DNA of 62,401 nt from Stieleria mannarensis (lineage in GTDB: Bacteria > Planctomycetota > Planctomycetia > Pirellulales > Pirellulaceae), in assembly GCF_014154935.1 (NCBI RefSeq), contig NZ_JACEHH010000053.1, positions 1 to 62,401 on the forward strand, read 5' to 3'. Positions within the stretch are counted from its first letter, which is position 1. Every line of letters starts with the position of its first letter. This document shows, in pieces, positions 25,277-34,640 of the stretch. The notes beneath the pieces were generated by a model. That model did not search any database. It was not told the DNA's origin and saw only the letters and a program-made list of their open reading frames with translations. The position numbers were made by a program, and so were the translations under genes.

Positions 25277-28276
25277 TCAATCCAACGTTCGGGCCACTTC
25301 TTCGATTCGGTACGCTTCCAACACGTCATCCTGTTTGACGTCATTGAAACCTTGTAAACGAATCCCGCACTCCATTCCACGAGGCACTTCTTTGACGTCT
25401 TCCTTGATACGACGCAGCGAATCCAGGGCGTAGTCGCCGATCGTTCGACCGTCGCGATTGACGCGGATACGGCAGCCGCGTTGGATGGATCCTTGTGCGA
25501 CGTAGCAACCGGCGATCGTTCCGACGCGGCTGATCGAAAAGACTTGCTTGACGAGTGCCCGTCCGAGTTCGACGACGCGTTCTTCCGGCTTCAATCGGCC
25601 TTCGATCATCGCCCGGATGTCGTCGGTCAATTTGTAGATCACGTCGTAGCGTCGAATTTGGACGTCGCGTTCGTCGGCCAAGGCCCGAGCCTGTTCGTCG
25701 GGAATCACATTGAAACCCAAGATGACGGCGTTGGAGGCACTGGCCAGCGTCACGTCGGCCAGGGTGATGCCGCCGACGCTGCGTTGCAGCACTTTGATTT
25801 CGACTTCCGGGTGATCGAACTTGCCCAACTCTTTGTCGATCGCTTCCAGCGAGCCTTTGACGTCGGCACGCACGATGACGTTCAGTTTGACTTTTTCTTC
25901 GGTCTGTCCCAAGCGGCCGCCTTGCAGCATTTCTTGGAAGTTCTCGAACGAAACCGCGGTGGTGTTGCCCGAGAGCGATTGGCGGCTGGTCGCGTCGGCA
26001 CGCGACGCGGCGATTTCGCGGGCGTCGGTGATGTCTTCCAGCACGTGGAATCGGTCACCCGCACCCGGCGGGTCTTCCAGACCCATCACACTGACCGGCG
26101 TGCTCGGACCGGCTTCGGTCATCGCTTCTCCGGTCAACGTGTTGCTCATCGCCCGGACCCGACCGTAGGTGGGGCCACAGACCAGGATATCGCCGACGCG
26201 GAGGGTTCCGTTTTGGACGACCAGTTTGGCGACGACGCCGCGGTCACCCTGCTGTTCGGATTCCAGACAGACGCCCAACGCGTTGCGGTCGGGGTTGGCC
26301 GTGTACTCATTCAGCTCGGCGATCGTCAGCAGCGTTTCCAGCAATTCGTCCATCCCGGTGCCGTTGATCGCACTGGTCGGAACGACTTCGACATCGCCGC
26401 CCCATTCGCTGGGCGTCAATTGATGTTCGGTCAATTGGGTCATGACGCGGTTGGCGTCGACGCCTTCCAGGTCGATCTTGTTGAGCGCGACGACGATCGG
26501 CACCTCGGCCGCTTTGGCGTGGCTGATCGCTTCTTCGGTTTGCGGCATGATGCCGTCGTCGGCGGCCACCACCAGCACGGCGATGTCGGTGACGTTGGCA
26601 CCACGGGCACGCATTTCGGTGAATGCTTCGTGACCCGGGGTATCGACAAAGGTGACGCTGCGGCCGTCCTTTTCGATCTCATAGGCACGGATGTGCTGGG
26701 TGATCCCGCCGGCTTCGCCGCTGACGACGTTGATCCCGATCAGGTAGTCCAGCAAGCTGGTTTTCCCGTGGTCGACGTGGCCCAGGAAGGTCACGATCGG
26801 CGGACGGGTGACCAACGCATCGGGATCGTCGCTCAGCTCTTCGATTTCCGTGATCAACTCGTCTTCGAGCGACTCGGATTCCTTCAGCTGCAGTTCCAGG
26901 TCCAGTTCGGCTGCAACCAGTTCGGCGGTTTCGAATTCCAGCTCGGCATTGATGTTGGCCATGATTCCCATGCCCATCAACGCTTTGAGGACCTGGGCGA
27001 CACCGATACTGGCTGCTTCGGAAAAGCTCCGCACGGTGCAGGGCAGTTCGATCTGCACCGGCTCCTTCCGCGGCGCGGCCGTGTTGGTTCCTTTGTGCTG
27101 CAGCGTTCGCCGTTGACCGCGGTGGTCATCGCGGCCATAGGAGCGTGACAGGTCACCGGAACGGCGTCGTTTTCCGCTGCGGTCTTGGCGGACGCCGGCC
27201 ATGCCGGAAAGGCCTTTCTTGCGAGGCTTTTCGTCTTCGTCGATCCCGCGTTTGCCTTTGTCGGTAAAGCCCGACAATCCGCCACGTTTTCCGGAGGGGC
27301 GTTTTTGTTCGTCGGATTCGGCGGCCAGTTTTTCCAGCGGCGCCTTCATGCCCTGTTTGTGGCCGGCGATCAGGTCGGGGCTGAGTTTGATTTCCGGCTT
27401 CTGCGCTTTGGGTTCGCCCTTGGCCTTGGCGGGGACTTCCGGCGGAGCGTCGGGCAGCGATGCCAGGTTCACGGCGATCCGCGGCTCGCGGCGTTTGGAT
27501 TTCCCTTCACCCTTTTTGCCTTCACCTCCACCACTGGAGCGGTTGTCCAGGGAGCGAACTCGCCCGGCACCGCCGGTGTTGCCGCGAACGGCCAGGGGGC
27601 CGGCGGGGCGTTGGGGGGGCGCGGTGCGTGTCGGCGGCGTCGGCTTGGCGGGCGACGCGGGTTCCGGCTTGCGGGCCGGCGGCGACGGAGCTTTTTCGGG
27701 CTTGGCCGGCGACTTGGGCGCCGGGCCTTTGGCGGCCGGTTTTTCCGCAGCCGGTGGTGCTTTGGGAGACGACGGTGCACCCGACTCCTTGCCGCGTGCG
27801 ACGCGGCCGGCGAGCCCGCTGCTGCGTCGGCTGGTGGCCGGCAGTCGGACGTCGGGGGATTGGGCGGGTGTCTCTTCTTTGGCGGCAGCCGGCGGCTCGG
27901 AAACCGGGGGCAGCGGGGCGGGGGCCCGCAATTTCGGTTCCGGCTTGGCGGCGGGCTTGGGTTCGGCGGGCGCTTTCGCAGCTCCACCACCGCCCTTGGA
28001 AACGGATTGTAGATTCACGGGCTTTCGTTCGGGCCGGACGGCCTCGCGTACGGCGACGGGCTTGCTCTCTTTGACTGCCGTCGCGGTTGAAGCCGGAGCG
28101 GGTGCCTTTGCCGTATCGGCACCACCGCTTAGATGATCGCGCACCCGTTGGACTTCGTCATCGGTCAGACTGGCGAGTGCCGAGCCCTTTCCGGTGATGC
28201 CAACTTTCTTAACGAGATCAACCAGATCTTTACTATCGAGATTAAGTTCTTTTGCGAGCGCGTAAATGCGTGCCAC
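25277..28276 (-). CDS. infB: Translation initiation factor IF-2
   Basis: A 999-residue GTPase that places initiator tRNA on the 30S subunit. The IF2 N-domain is at residues 1-55 ([20 protein letters not shown]). A linker of about 350 residues rich in A, P, K, E and G follows, then a second IF2 N-domain near 400-450. The G domain has GHVDHGKTS at about 497-505, DTPGHEAF and NKIDLEG, followed by domains II-IV ending in [19 protein letters not shown]. The start is GTG at 28276. A TTG nine bases upstream is too close to the AGGA ribosome site. The linker is long for the family. Confidence 0.95.
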   Translation of the reverse strand: MARIYALAKELNLDSKDLVDLVKKVGITGKGSALASLTDDEVQRVRDHLSGGADTAKAPAPASTATAVKESKPVAVREAVRPERKPVNLQSVSKGGGGAAKAPAEPKPAAKPEPKLRAPAPLPPVSEPPAAAKEETPAQSPDVRLPATSRRSSGLAGRVARGKESGAPSSPKAPPAAEKPAAKGPAPKSPAKPEKAPSPPARKPEPASPAKPTPPTRTAPPQRPAGPLAVRGNTGGAGRVRSLDNRSSGGGEGKKGEGKSKRREPRIAVNLASLPDAPPEVPAKAKGEPKAQKPEIKLSPDLIAGHKQGMKAPLEKLAAESDEQKRPSGKRGGLSGFTDKGKRGIDEDEKPRKKGLSGMAGVRQDRSGKRRRSGDLSRSYGRDDHRGQRRTLQHKGTNTAAPRKEPVQIELPCTVRSFSEAASIGVAQVLKALMGMGIMANINAELEFETAELVAAELDLELQLKESESLEDELITEIEELSDDPDALVTRPPIVTFLGHVDHGKTSLLDYLIGINVVSGEAGGITQHIRAYEIEKDGRSVTFVDTPGHEAFTEMRARGANVTDIAVLVVAADDGIMPQTEEAISHAKAAEVPIVVALNKIDLEGVDANRVMTQLTEHQLTPSEWGGDVEVVPTSAINGTGMDELLETLLTIAELNEYTANPDRNALGVCLESEQQGDRGVVAKLVVQNGTLRVGDILVCGPTYGRVRAMSNTLTGEAMTEAGPSTPVSVMGLEDPPGAGDRFHVLEDITDAREIAASRADATSRQSLSGNTTAVSFENFQEMLQGGRLGQTEEKVKLNVIVRADVKGSLEAIDKELGKFDHPEVEIKVLQRSVGGITLADVTLASASNAVILGFNVIPDEQARALADERDVQIRRYDVIYKLTDDIRAMIEGRLKPEERVVELGRALVKQVFSISRVGTIAGCYVAQGSIQRGCRIRVNRDGRTIGDYALDSLRRIKEDVKEVPRGMECGIRLQGFNDVKQDDVLEAYRIEEVARTLD

Positions 28277-28664
28277 TGGGTCCAAATCCTGTCAAATTGG
28301 GCGGAACCCACCATGCCTCTCGTGCATTGCCTGCTTTTCTCATGGCGGCGTTCCAAATCTTCTTTTCTAAAGGTCACATAAAAAGCTCCTCCATCGGCCG
28401 AGACTCAGCACGCACGTCGCACGCGGTAGCGTCCAACGGGCGACCGAACCAAGTCTCAATCTGACGCGGTGAAAGGTTAGACCGCGAGAGCGTGGAACGG
28501 GGTAGGCCGGGATGGTTTTCGTCTTTCAGTTAATGGTCGGGCCAAGTCGAGGAAATCGAAATCGCCCGCGTTGGAAGCAAAGGATAGCGAAAAAGACCGT
28601 CTTCGCAGAGGTCCGACCTGGGGGCAAGCCTAGATTTCACTCGACTTTTTCCCTCAGCACCGCT
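28277..28664. other. Gap between nusA and infB, no ylxR/ylxQ found
   Basis: A 388-bp non-coding gap. Many bacteria have ylxR and a ribosomal L7Ae-like gene here, but no frame resembles either. No clear terminator was seen, so infB may still be read from the nusA promoter or have its own. Confidence 0.55.
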
Positions 28665-30200
28665 CTAGCCTTCCTGGGGCGACTTAACCTCCGATGCTTC
28701 GGCGGGCTCGGAATCGTCCGATGACGCCTCTGCCGGGGATTGCTCGGCCCCGTCTGAAGGGCTGCTTTGCTCCCCTGCTTCGGTTTCGCTCGCCTCGCTC
28801 CCTCCGTCGGTTGGTTCCGCTGCGGGCTGGTCGGCCGCCTCCGTTGCTTCGGCTTCCTCGGTCGCTTCGGCCGCCGGCTGTGCTTCGGCTTCGGCCGCCG
28901 GCTGTGCTTCGGCCGCCGGCTGTGCTTCGGCTTCGGCCGCCGGCTGGGCCGCTGCCTCGGGTGCGGGTTCTGGTTCCATCACTCCGGCGGCTTCGGCTTC
29001 CTTGTGCAGGCGTTCACGTTCCCGGCGGGCTTGCCGTTCCTGTGCCGCCGCTTCTTCGGCTTCCTCTGCCTTTGCCTCGGCAGTGTTGACAATTAAATCG
29101 ACCTGCTCCTCGGTCAACCCGCTCATTTCCATGAAAGCATCGGGTTCGATGACGGATAAATCGTCATAGGACAAATATCCCTGCTCGACCAGAATCTGGG
29201 AGATCTCCGGGGTCATTCCTTCGAGCTGGCTGAACGCTTCGACCGCACGTTCGATTTGTTCTTCCAGTTCGCCGCCGGTCATGATTTCGATGTCCCAGCC
29301 ACAGAGCTTGCTGGCCAGGCGAACATTTTGCCCTCGGCGTCCGATCGCGAGCGACAGTTGGTCTTCTTGGACCAGGACGATCGCGCGTCCGATCATGTCA
29401 CACAGCAGCACCTGTTCGACTTCGGCCGGCTGCAGGGCGTTGGGGATCAGCACCTCGGGGTCTTCGCTGTAGCGGACGACATCGATGTGTTCGCCGGCCA
29501 ATTCCTCGCGGACGGCTTTGATGCGGCTGCCGCGGTAGCCGACACAGACGGCGATCGGGTCGACCTGGCTGTCTTCGCTGCTGACGGCGACCTTGCTGCG
29601 GTAGCCGGGTTCGCGGCTGATGGAATTGATCGCGATCACCCCCTCGCTCAGTTCGGGGATCTCCTGTTCGAACAGCCGTTGGACCAGCTGGGGGCGGGTT
29701 CGGCTGAGCACCACGCGGACTCGGTTGCCGGTCGCTTTGACTTCGAACACCACGGCCCGGACGCGTTCGCCGGCGTGCAGGGTTTCGCCGGGGATCTGTT
29801 CGCTGCGTGGCAAGATCGCTTCCACGTTGCCCAGATTGACGGTTGCCACGCCGCCGTCGGCGCGGCCGATGATCCCCGCGACCGTGTCTCCGATCTGCTC
29901 GCGATACTCCGCCATCAGCGAGTCGCGTTCGGCCTCGCGGACCTTTTGGATGATGACTTGTTTGGCGGTTTGGGCGCCGATCCGGCCGATCTGGTCGTCA
30001 CCGAGTTGTTCGCCGTCGAGCGAGGCGGCGATGCGTCCGTTTTCGCGATTGAGCTGGACCTGGATATCGGCGTCTTCGCCATATTGTCGCTTTGCCGCGG
30101 TCTGCAAAGCCGCCTCGATTGCCGAGAACACGAGTTCGGTGTCAATATTTTTTTCGCGGTGAAGCGAATCGACATATCGGAGAATGTCTTGTGGGTTCAT
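28665..30200 (-). CDS. nusA: Transcription termination/antitermination factor NusA
   Basis: A 511-residue RNA polymerase-associated factor. The N-terminal domain (LRYVDSLHREKNIDTELVFS) is followed by an S1 domain (GDTVAGIIGRADGGVATVNL), then KH1 and KH2 with DPIAVCVGYRGSRIKAVREE and SLAIGRRGQNVRLASKLCGW. A helix-hairpin-helix-like segment lies near 330-375. The last 120 residues are acidic and alanine-rich, with repeated AQPAAEAEAQP units encoded by near-identical repeats at 28860-28960. The usual upstream gene rimP is missing: the next gene upstream is an unrelated secreted protein. Confidence 0.95.
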   Translation of the reverse strand: MNPQDILRYVDSLHREKNIDTELVFSAIEAALQTAAKRQYGEDADIQVQLNRENGRIAASLDGEQLGDDQIGRIGAQTAKQVIIQKVREAERDSLMAEYREQIGDTVAGIIGRADGGVATVNLGNVEAILPRSEQIPGETLHAGERVRAVVFEVKATGNRVRVVLSRTRPQLVQRLFEQEIPELSEGVIAINSISREPGYRSKVAVSSEDSQVDPIAVCVGYRGSRIKAVREELAGEHIDVVRYSEDPEVLIPNALQPAEVEQVLLCDMIGRAIVLVQEDQLSLAIGRRGQNVRLASKLCGWDIEIMTGGELEEQIERAVEAFSQLEGMTPEISQILVEQGYLSYDDLSVIEPDAFMEMSGLTEEQVDLIVNTAEAKAEEAEEAAAQERQARRERERLHKEAEAAGVMEPEPAPEAAAQPAAEAEAQPAAEAQPAAEAEAQPAAEATEEAEATEAADQPAAEPTDGGSEASETEAGEQSSPSDGAEQSPAEASSDDSEPAEASEVKSPQEG

Positions 30201-30282
30201 AGCAAGCGTCGCGGCATGCGCTGGTTGGGCGGAATCGGGCTTGGTTCAGGGCCTAGGCGAGCAATCGAGCACTGATCGACGG

Positions 30283-30331
30283 CAAAAAATAAACCCGGGC
30301 CTTGGGGCAGGACCGGGCAGTTGCGTGTACC
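30283..30331 (-). terminator. Possible terminator after the secreted-protein gene at 30352
   Basis: On the - strand an imperfect stem (AACTGCCCGGTCC with GGCCCGGGTT) runs into TTTATTTTTT. It lies between the stop at 30352 and the nusA start at 30200, so it would separate the two transcription units. The stem is mismatched, hence the low score. Confidence 0.4.
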
Positions 30332-30351
30332 AGTGCTGATGAAGTGTCAAG

Positions 30352-31152
30352 TTACTGATAGGGCCAACGAGTGTCAACCAAGACCGCGGGGCGTAAGGTG
30401 ATCGGAGCGACGGCATCGAAGACGCCTTCGCCGGGCACCGAGACACGCACCTTCAACTGACCGAAACTCGCCATGCCGATGGCCGATCGGGCGGATGCCC
30501 GGTCGTGTCGGTCGGTCAGTGCCGTGCGGCTTTCAAATGCCGGGCTGGTGTGGCGGATGATGCCGCGACGCGAGGCAAAGAAGCCGCCGGCATCGCCCAC
30601 GGCCGGATGGGAGGTCGCCGGCCAACCGACCAGCGGCGCGATCGGGTTGCGAAGCGGCAACCGCACCGTCGCGACGCCATCGTCGGCAAACCGCAGCGGC
30701 GAATTCCAAACGATCGGCTTGAGGTTCGCATCGACGTAGCCGGTGAAATCGTGGGTCGGAAGCCGTGGCATCAATTCGAACCGTGCCGTGGCCCGCCGCA
30801 CCGTCACCCTGCAGTCGTCGCTGCCGATCAACATCACTTTGGCCAGCCAACCATCGGGATCGGCATCGGAATCGAATTGTGCGATCTCGGCAGTCACCAA
30901 GGCGGACTGGGGACGCCGCGACCGGAGCGAGCGAGCGGCGTCGCGCTCGGCCGAAGCACGCTTGACCACGATGATGCGATCGCCGAGTTGCATTTCCGTG
31001 TACGCCGATGCGTCCTCGTCCGGAGTCGTCGTCGGCGTCACGTCCGATTCAAGGTTTTGGCCATTGGGTTCCTGGCCGTTGGTTCGGATCGCGATGCTTG
31101 CCAAAAGGATCGCAAAGATGATGATCCACAGGGGGCGTTGGTTCTCGTTCAA
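30352..31152 (-). CDS. Secreted or membrane-anchored protein of unknown function
   Basis: About 266 residues. The N-terminus after the TTG start at 31152 holds one hydrophobic segment (PLWIIIFAILLASIAI) that acts as signal peptide or anchor. The rest is a soluble, beta-rich region with LVTAEIAQFDSDADPDGWLA, VRRATARFELMPRLPTHDF and LKVRVSVPGEGVFDAVAPIT, ending DTRWPYQ. No known domain was recognised. The start is uncertain: the frame is open to 31650, but that extension has no hydrophobic start and looks non-coding. It is divergent from the pseudopilin gene and could belong to the secretion locus. Confidence 0.6.
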   Translation of the reverse strand: MNENQRPLWIIIFAILLASIAIRTNGQEPNGQNLESDVTPTTTPDEDASAYTEMQLGDRIIVVKRASAERDAARSLRSRRPQSALVTAEIAQFDSDADPDGWLAKVMLIGSDDCRVTVRRATARFELMPRLPTHDFTGYVDANLKPIVWNSPLRFADDGVATVRLPLRNPIAPLVGWPATSHPAVGDAGGFFASRRGIIRHTSPAFESRTALTDRHDRASARSAIGMASFGQLKVRVSVPGEGVFDAVAPITLRPAVLVDTRWPYQ

Positions 31153-31722
31153 CGGACGTCTCGATGATGGCGTGGGGTGAGTCGGGCGTGGGGTGTGCCG
31201 ATGGGTGTGCCGATTCGGTTTGCAAATCCAGGGCCAAGCGAGAGCCAAGCGAGGGTGATCGGTCGGAATCGGCCCCGGTCTAAACCGCCACCGGTGGCGA
31301 CCGACGCGGGGCGCGAGCGCTCGAATCCCTCTTCGGCGGCGAGCATTGGCCGCAAAAAAGAACTTTCCACGCGTGTCATTGCCGCGTCGTCGCGTTGGCG
31401 ACGAAACGTTGCGTTGGCCGCACGCGCGATGACATCCTGCAACACGGTGTTCTGCCGGGGCAACGCTTGACGCACGTCCGCCACCGTTGATCAGTCGCAA
31501 CGGTCGTGTCGGTTGCAATGCGACGGGGCACTCTTCAGGGTGGTCCAAAAGAACGGAATTTGCCCTTGCACGTCGTCCGTCAGACAAACCCGTCCTAGTT
31601 TTCAATGCGTCACAAGGCGGACCGGCACACGAATCGATGACCGTGGTCAACGATCGGTGTGGGATCGTCGTTCACAACAAATCAGCTGGCGCTTCAGCAA
31701 TCAACCACAAGGGCAAATGGAT
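31153..31722. other. 570-bp divergent intergenic region before the secretion locus
   Basis: It lies between the divergent secreted-protein gene and the pseudopilin gene and presumably carries promoters for both. No operator, repeat or RNA gene was recognised. Confidence 0.5.
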
Positions 31723-32151
31723 ATGACACGCAACAAGCGTCAAGGTTTTTCATTGATCGAAATGGTCATCGTGATTTTGATCCTGGGCATCATCGCCGCG
31801 GTCGCCGCGCCGCGGATGTTCGACACCGCCGAACAGGCAGAGATCAACACCACGCGTCAACAACTGGCCGTGCTGCGAAACGCGATCGAGATGTATCGCG
31901 CCAAAGAGGGCGAGTACCCGCCCAGCGGTGACTTGAAAACCGCGATGGCGGACATGCTGAACGGTCCGTTTCCGGTGCCGACGTTCGGTCCCGTTCGAGG
32001 GCTGGAGGAAGTCTATTACGACACCACGACGACCTCCGCTCCGGTTGTCCCGTCACCGGACGGTACCAGCGGCTGGGCCTACAAACCACACAACGGCAGT
32101 TTGAAATTGAATCTGGATCCGGCCGGAACCGACATCGGCAAGGATTGGTGA
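31723..32151 (+). CDS. Type II secretion/type IV pilus pseudopilin (GspG-like)
   Basis: A 142-residue prepilin. The cleavage motif KRQG|FSLIEM has glycine at -1 and glutamate at +5, followed by the membrane helix VIVILILGIIAAVAAPRMFD. The soluble part shows the GspG pattern: a helix with NTTRQQLAVLRNAIEMYRAK, then GEYPPSGDL and a C-terminal WAYKPHNGSLKLNLDP. The ATG at 31723 has AAGGG nine bases upstream; the ATG at 31717 is too close to it. It is the first gene of the locus. No prepilin peptidase is present in the window. Confidence 0.9.
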   Translation: MTRNKRQGFSLIEMVIVILILGIIAAVAAPRMFDTAEQAEINTTRQQLAVLRNAIEMYRAKEGEYPPSGDLKTAMADMLNGPFPVPTFGPVRGLEEVYYDTTTTSAPVVPSPDGTSGWAYKPHNGSLKLNLDPAGTDIGKDW

Positions 32152-32236
32152 ATCACGCCGCCGTTGTTCGTAACAGCTGTGTGATTGCCCCCCAGTTTTT
32201 CAAGACTGAAGCCTGCCCCTTCCGAGATCGCTTTTC

Positions 32237-32746
32237 ATGTCCCCTACGCCGACCGTGCTGATTATCGAAGACGACCCCGTCTTTCGTCGGGTGCTTAGCT
32301 TTGCGGTTGCTAAAAGTGGACTCGCCGTGGAGACCTGCAACGACGGTGAAGCCGGATACGAACGTCTGCTCAAAGGCGGCATCGATTTTATCGTCACCGA
32401 TTTCCAGATGCCGCGTTGTGGCGGCGTCGAACTGTTGCAGCGGCTCGACGCACTGGACGATTACCAACGCCCGCCGGCGATCCTGTGCACCGCCAAGGGC
32501 CTGGAACTCGATAGCGAACAACTTCGCCGAGACTTTCGACTGGCGTGCATCATGCACAAGCCGTTCAGTCCTCGCAAATTGAGTGAAGTGATCGTCCGGC
32601 ATTTGGAACAAAAGGGCCAGCTCACCGCGTCGGACACCCCCCGTGTCGAAAGAGAGATTCCCACCCTGCCGCCGCTGAATTTGTCGCTTGGCTTGCCGCC
32701 GGGGCAGGGGATTCCCCATCCGCCTCAGGGCCATGGAGATGCCTAA
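32237..32746 (+). CDS. Response regulator (receiver domain only, with short tail)
   Basis: A 169-residue CheY-like protein. The acidic pair D12-D13, phospho-acceptor D55 in TDFQMP, T85 in CTAKG and K108 in MHKPFS are all present. After the receiver domain (to about residue 122) there is a 45-residue Pro-rich tail and no DNA-binding or enzymatic output domain, so it probably acts by protein contact. Its end overlaps the start of the histidine kinase gene by 8 bp. Placement between a pseudopilin and the motor genes suggests it steers the secretion machine rather than transcription. Confidence 0.9.
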   Translation: MSPTPTVLIIEDDPVFRRVLSFAVAKSGLAVETCNDGEAGYERLLKGGIDFIVTDFQMPRCGGVELLQRLDALDDYQRPPAILCTAKGLELDSEQLRRDFRLACIMHKPFSPRKLSEVIVRHLEQKGQLTASDTPRVEREIPTLPPLNLSLGLPPGQGIPHPPQGHGDA

Positions 32747-34271
32747 TTCCCAACCGACCAGCGCGGCCGGCAGCGGCGATCGCACCGCACCGGCCGTCGA
32801 TGCAATCCGTTCCGATCAGACGCCCGAATCCGATCCGGCCGCTCCCGGTCAAGCCTTGGTCACGACCCGGATCGGCGTTCTATTCTGCATCACCGCCTTG
32901 TGCGCTTTGGTCTGCGGCGTGGCGGCCAGTTCGCTTCCGCAACTGCACTCGTTTCAGTCGCTGATGTGGGTGGCGACCGTGGCGGTTTGCTCGCTCAGCG
33001 GCGTGATGTCGATGCGTTCGGTCCGTACGCTCCGCACGATCGAAGCGGAATTGTTGCAAAGCGGCGGCAGGCCGGAACGTTGGCGAACGGTCCGCCCGAT
33101 CATCGGTCAAGAAAGGATCACCGAGGCGTGGAACGAATTGCTGCGGGAAGCCGAGTCGGCGTCGATCCACAGCGATGAGCGCACGCCCGCCTCGTTGGAT
33201 CAAGAAGCGATCACGCTGGCCCGCGCCATGCGTGGGTTGCCGACGGCCTGGGTGATCACGGACCTGGACGGCCGACTGCTATTTATCAGCCCGCCGGCGT
33301 GCAGTCTGTTCAGTCTGACCGAAGACGCCAACCACATCGGACGCGACTTGCTGGACCTGCTGGGGTTGCGAGCGGGCGACGATTCGGTGATCGACAAACG
33401 CCAACGCTTCCTCAGCAACGTGCGGATGATCCAGGAACGCCACCAAGTCACCATGGGCGGGGAACGCGTTCACTTGCGGATCGCCCGCTCCCGACTCGAC
33501 GGCCGCAGCGGCGACGGCGAAGGGATGGCCTGGATCCTGACCGACGTGACCCAACAAGAATTGGCAACCCAATCGCGCGATCAGTTTCTGTTGACCGCGA
33601 CCCACGAATTGCGGACCCCGCTGAACAATCTGCAAGCCTATGCCGAGGCGCTACAGGCCGAAGAAAACCTGGAAATCGATCAACAGAAAGAGTTCTGCAA
33701 CGTGATCGTTTCCGAAGCCCATCGTCTGGGACGATTGGTCGATCAATTGCTGACCGTCGGCCAGATGGAAGCCGGGTCGATGGTCGCCAATCGGCACGAA
33801 TTGGAATTGTTGCCGATGGTCGAATACGCCGCCGATCAAATGAAAGCCCAGGCCGAACAGAAACGTCAGCGTTTGGCGACGGACTTTGCCGCCAAGCTTC
33901 CCACGGTTTTCGGCGACCGCGACAAGCTGCAAGCCGCACTGGTCAACCTGATCGGCAACGCCGTCAAATACACCCCCGCCGCAGGCGAAATCATCGTCCG
34001 TTGCGGCGTCGTCGACAACTGGGTTCGCATCGACATCCAAGACAACGGCCCGGGGATCGAAGAGGAAGAACAGGACAAAGTGTTTGACAAGTTCTTCCGC
34101 GGCAGCAATGCGGCCGACAGCGAGATGCGCGGCAACGGACTAGGGCTGGCGTTCACTCGCGAAGTCGCCCGGATGCACGGCGGCGAAGTCGACTTGGACA
34201 GCGAGGTCGGCCGCGGGTCGACGTTCACGATGCGTCTGCCGATCGGCGGCCATTCACGCAGCGGTATCTAA
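32739..34271 (+). CDS. Membrane sensor histidine kinase
   Basis: A 510-residue kinase. Two membrane helices (about 46-95: TTRIGVLFCITALCALVCGV and LMWVATVAVCSLSGVM) have almost no periplasmic loop. A PAS-like domain is near 165-280 (LPTAWVITDLDGRLLFISPP). The dimerisation domain has H289 in ATHELRTPLNNL, and the ATPase domain has N-box NLIGNAVKYT, G1 DNGPGIEEEE and G2 GNGLGLAFT. The start at 32739 has AGGG eight bases upstream; ATG 32733 is possible. Its partner is presumably the overlapping response regulator gene. With so small an external part it probably senses something in the membrane or cytoplasm. Confidence 0.93.
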   Translation: MPNSQPTSAAGSGDRTAPAVDAIRSDQTPESDPAAPGQALVTTRIGVLFCITALCALVCGVAASSLPQLHSFQSLMWVATVAVCSLSGVMSMRSVRTLRTIEAELLQSGGRPERWRTVRPIIGQERITEAWNELLREAESASIHSDERTPASLDQEAITLARAMRGLPTAWVITDLDGRLLFISPPACSLFSLTEDANHIGRDLLDLLGLRAGDDSVIDKRQRFLSNVRMIQERHQVTMGGERVHLRIARSRLDGRSGDGEGMAWILTDVTQQELATQSRDQFLLTATHELRTPLNNLQAYAEALQAEENLEIDQQKEFCNVIVSEAHRLGRLVDQLLTVGQMEAGSMVANRHELELLPMVEYAADQMKAQAEQKRQRLATDFAAKLPTVFGDRDKLQAALVNLIGNAVKYTPAAGEIIVRCGVVDNWVRIDIQDNGPGIEEEEQDKVFDKFFRGSNAADSEMRGNGLGLAFTREVARMHGGEVDLDSEVGRGSTFTMRLPIGGHSRSGI

Positions 34272-34289
34272 CGGGGGCGGAGTTCATCG

Positions 34290-34622
34290 ATGGTCCGTCT
34301 TGATAAACACGGCAGCGTCTACGTCGTCCGCAGCGAAGGTCCGCTGCGGGCAGAAACGATCGGTCCGATCGGAGAGATGATCGGCAGCAAACTGACCGGC
34401 GGCGTCCCGGCCGTCGTTGTCGATTTTAACGACACCCCGCTGATCGATAGCCGCGGGTTGGAGTGGTTGTTGGATCTGAGCGATGAGTGCTGTCGTCGTG
34501 GCGGCTGTTTGCGGCTGTGCAGCGTCAGCGAATTGTGTGACGACCTGCTGCGAATCACCGGCGTCGGATCCAGCATCGAATCCTTTCCGGATCTGACGAC
34601 CGCACTCGGCAGTTTTGCTTAA
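34290..34622 (+). CDS. STAS-domain protein (anti-sigma-factor-antagonist type)
   Basis: A 110-residue single-domain STAS protein. The beta strand VPAVVVDFNDTPLIDSRGLE has the serine (IDSRGLEWL) that is phosphorylated in SpoIIAA-type antagonists. It lies 18 bp after the histidine kinase gene and 18 bp before the GspE gene. No anti-sigma kinase (RsbW-like) or sigma factor gene is close, so its partner may be elsewhere or may be the adjacent kinase. Confidence 0.88.
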   Translation: MVRLDKHGSVYVVRSEGPLRAETIGPIGEMIGSKLTGGVPAVVVDFNDTPLIDSRGLEWLLDLSDECCRRGGCLRLCSVSELCDDLLRITGVGSSIESFPDLTTALGSFA

Positions 34623-34640
34623 ACGGAAGAGGTGATCGCC

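Noticed and set aside
25481..28136. Long + strand frames opposite infB and similar ones opposite nusA, nrdJ and gspE
   Set aside because: They are antisense shadows of strongly conserved genes in GC-rich DNA.
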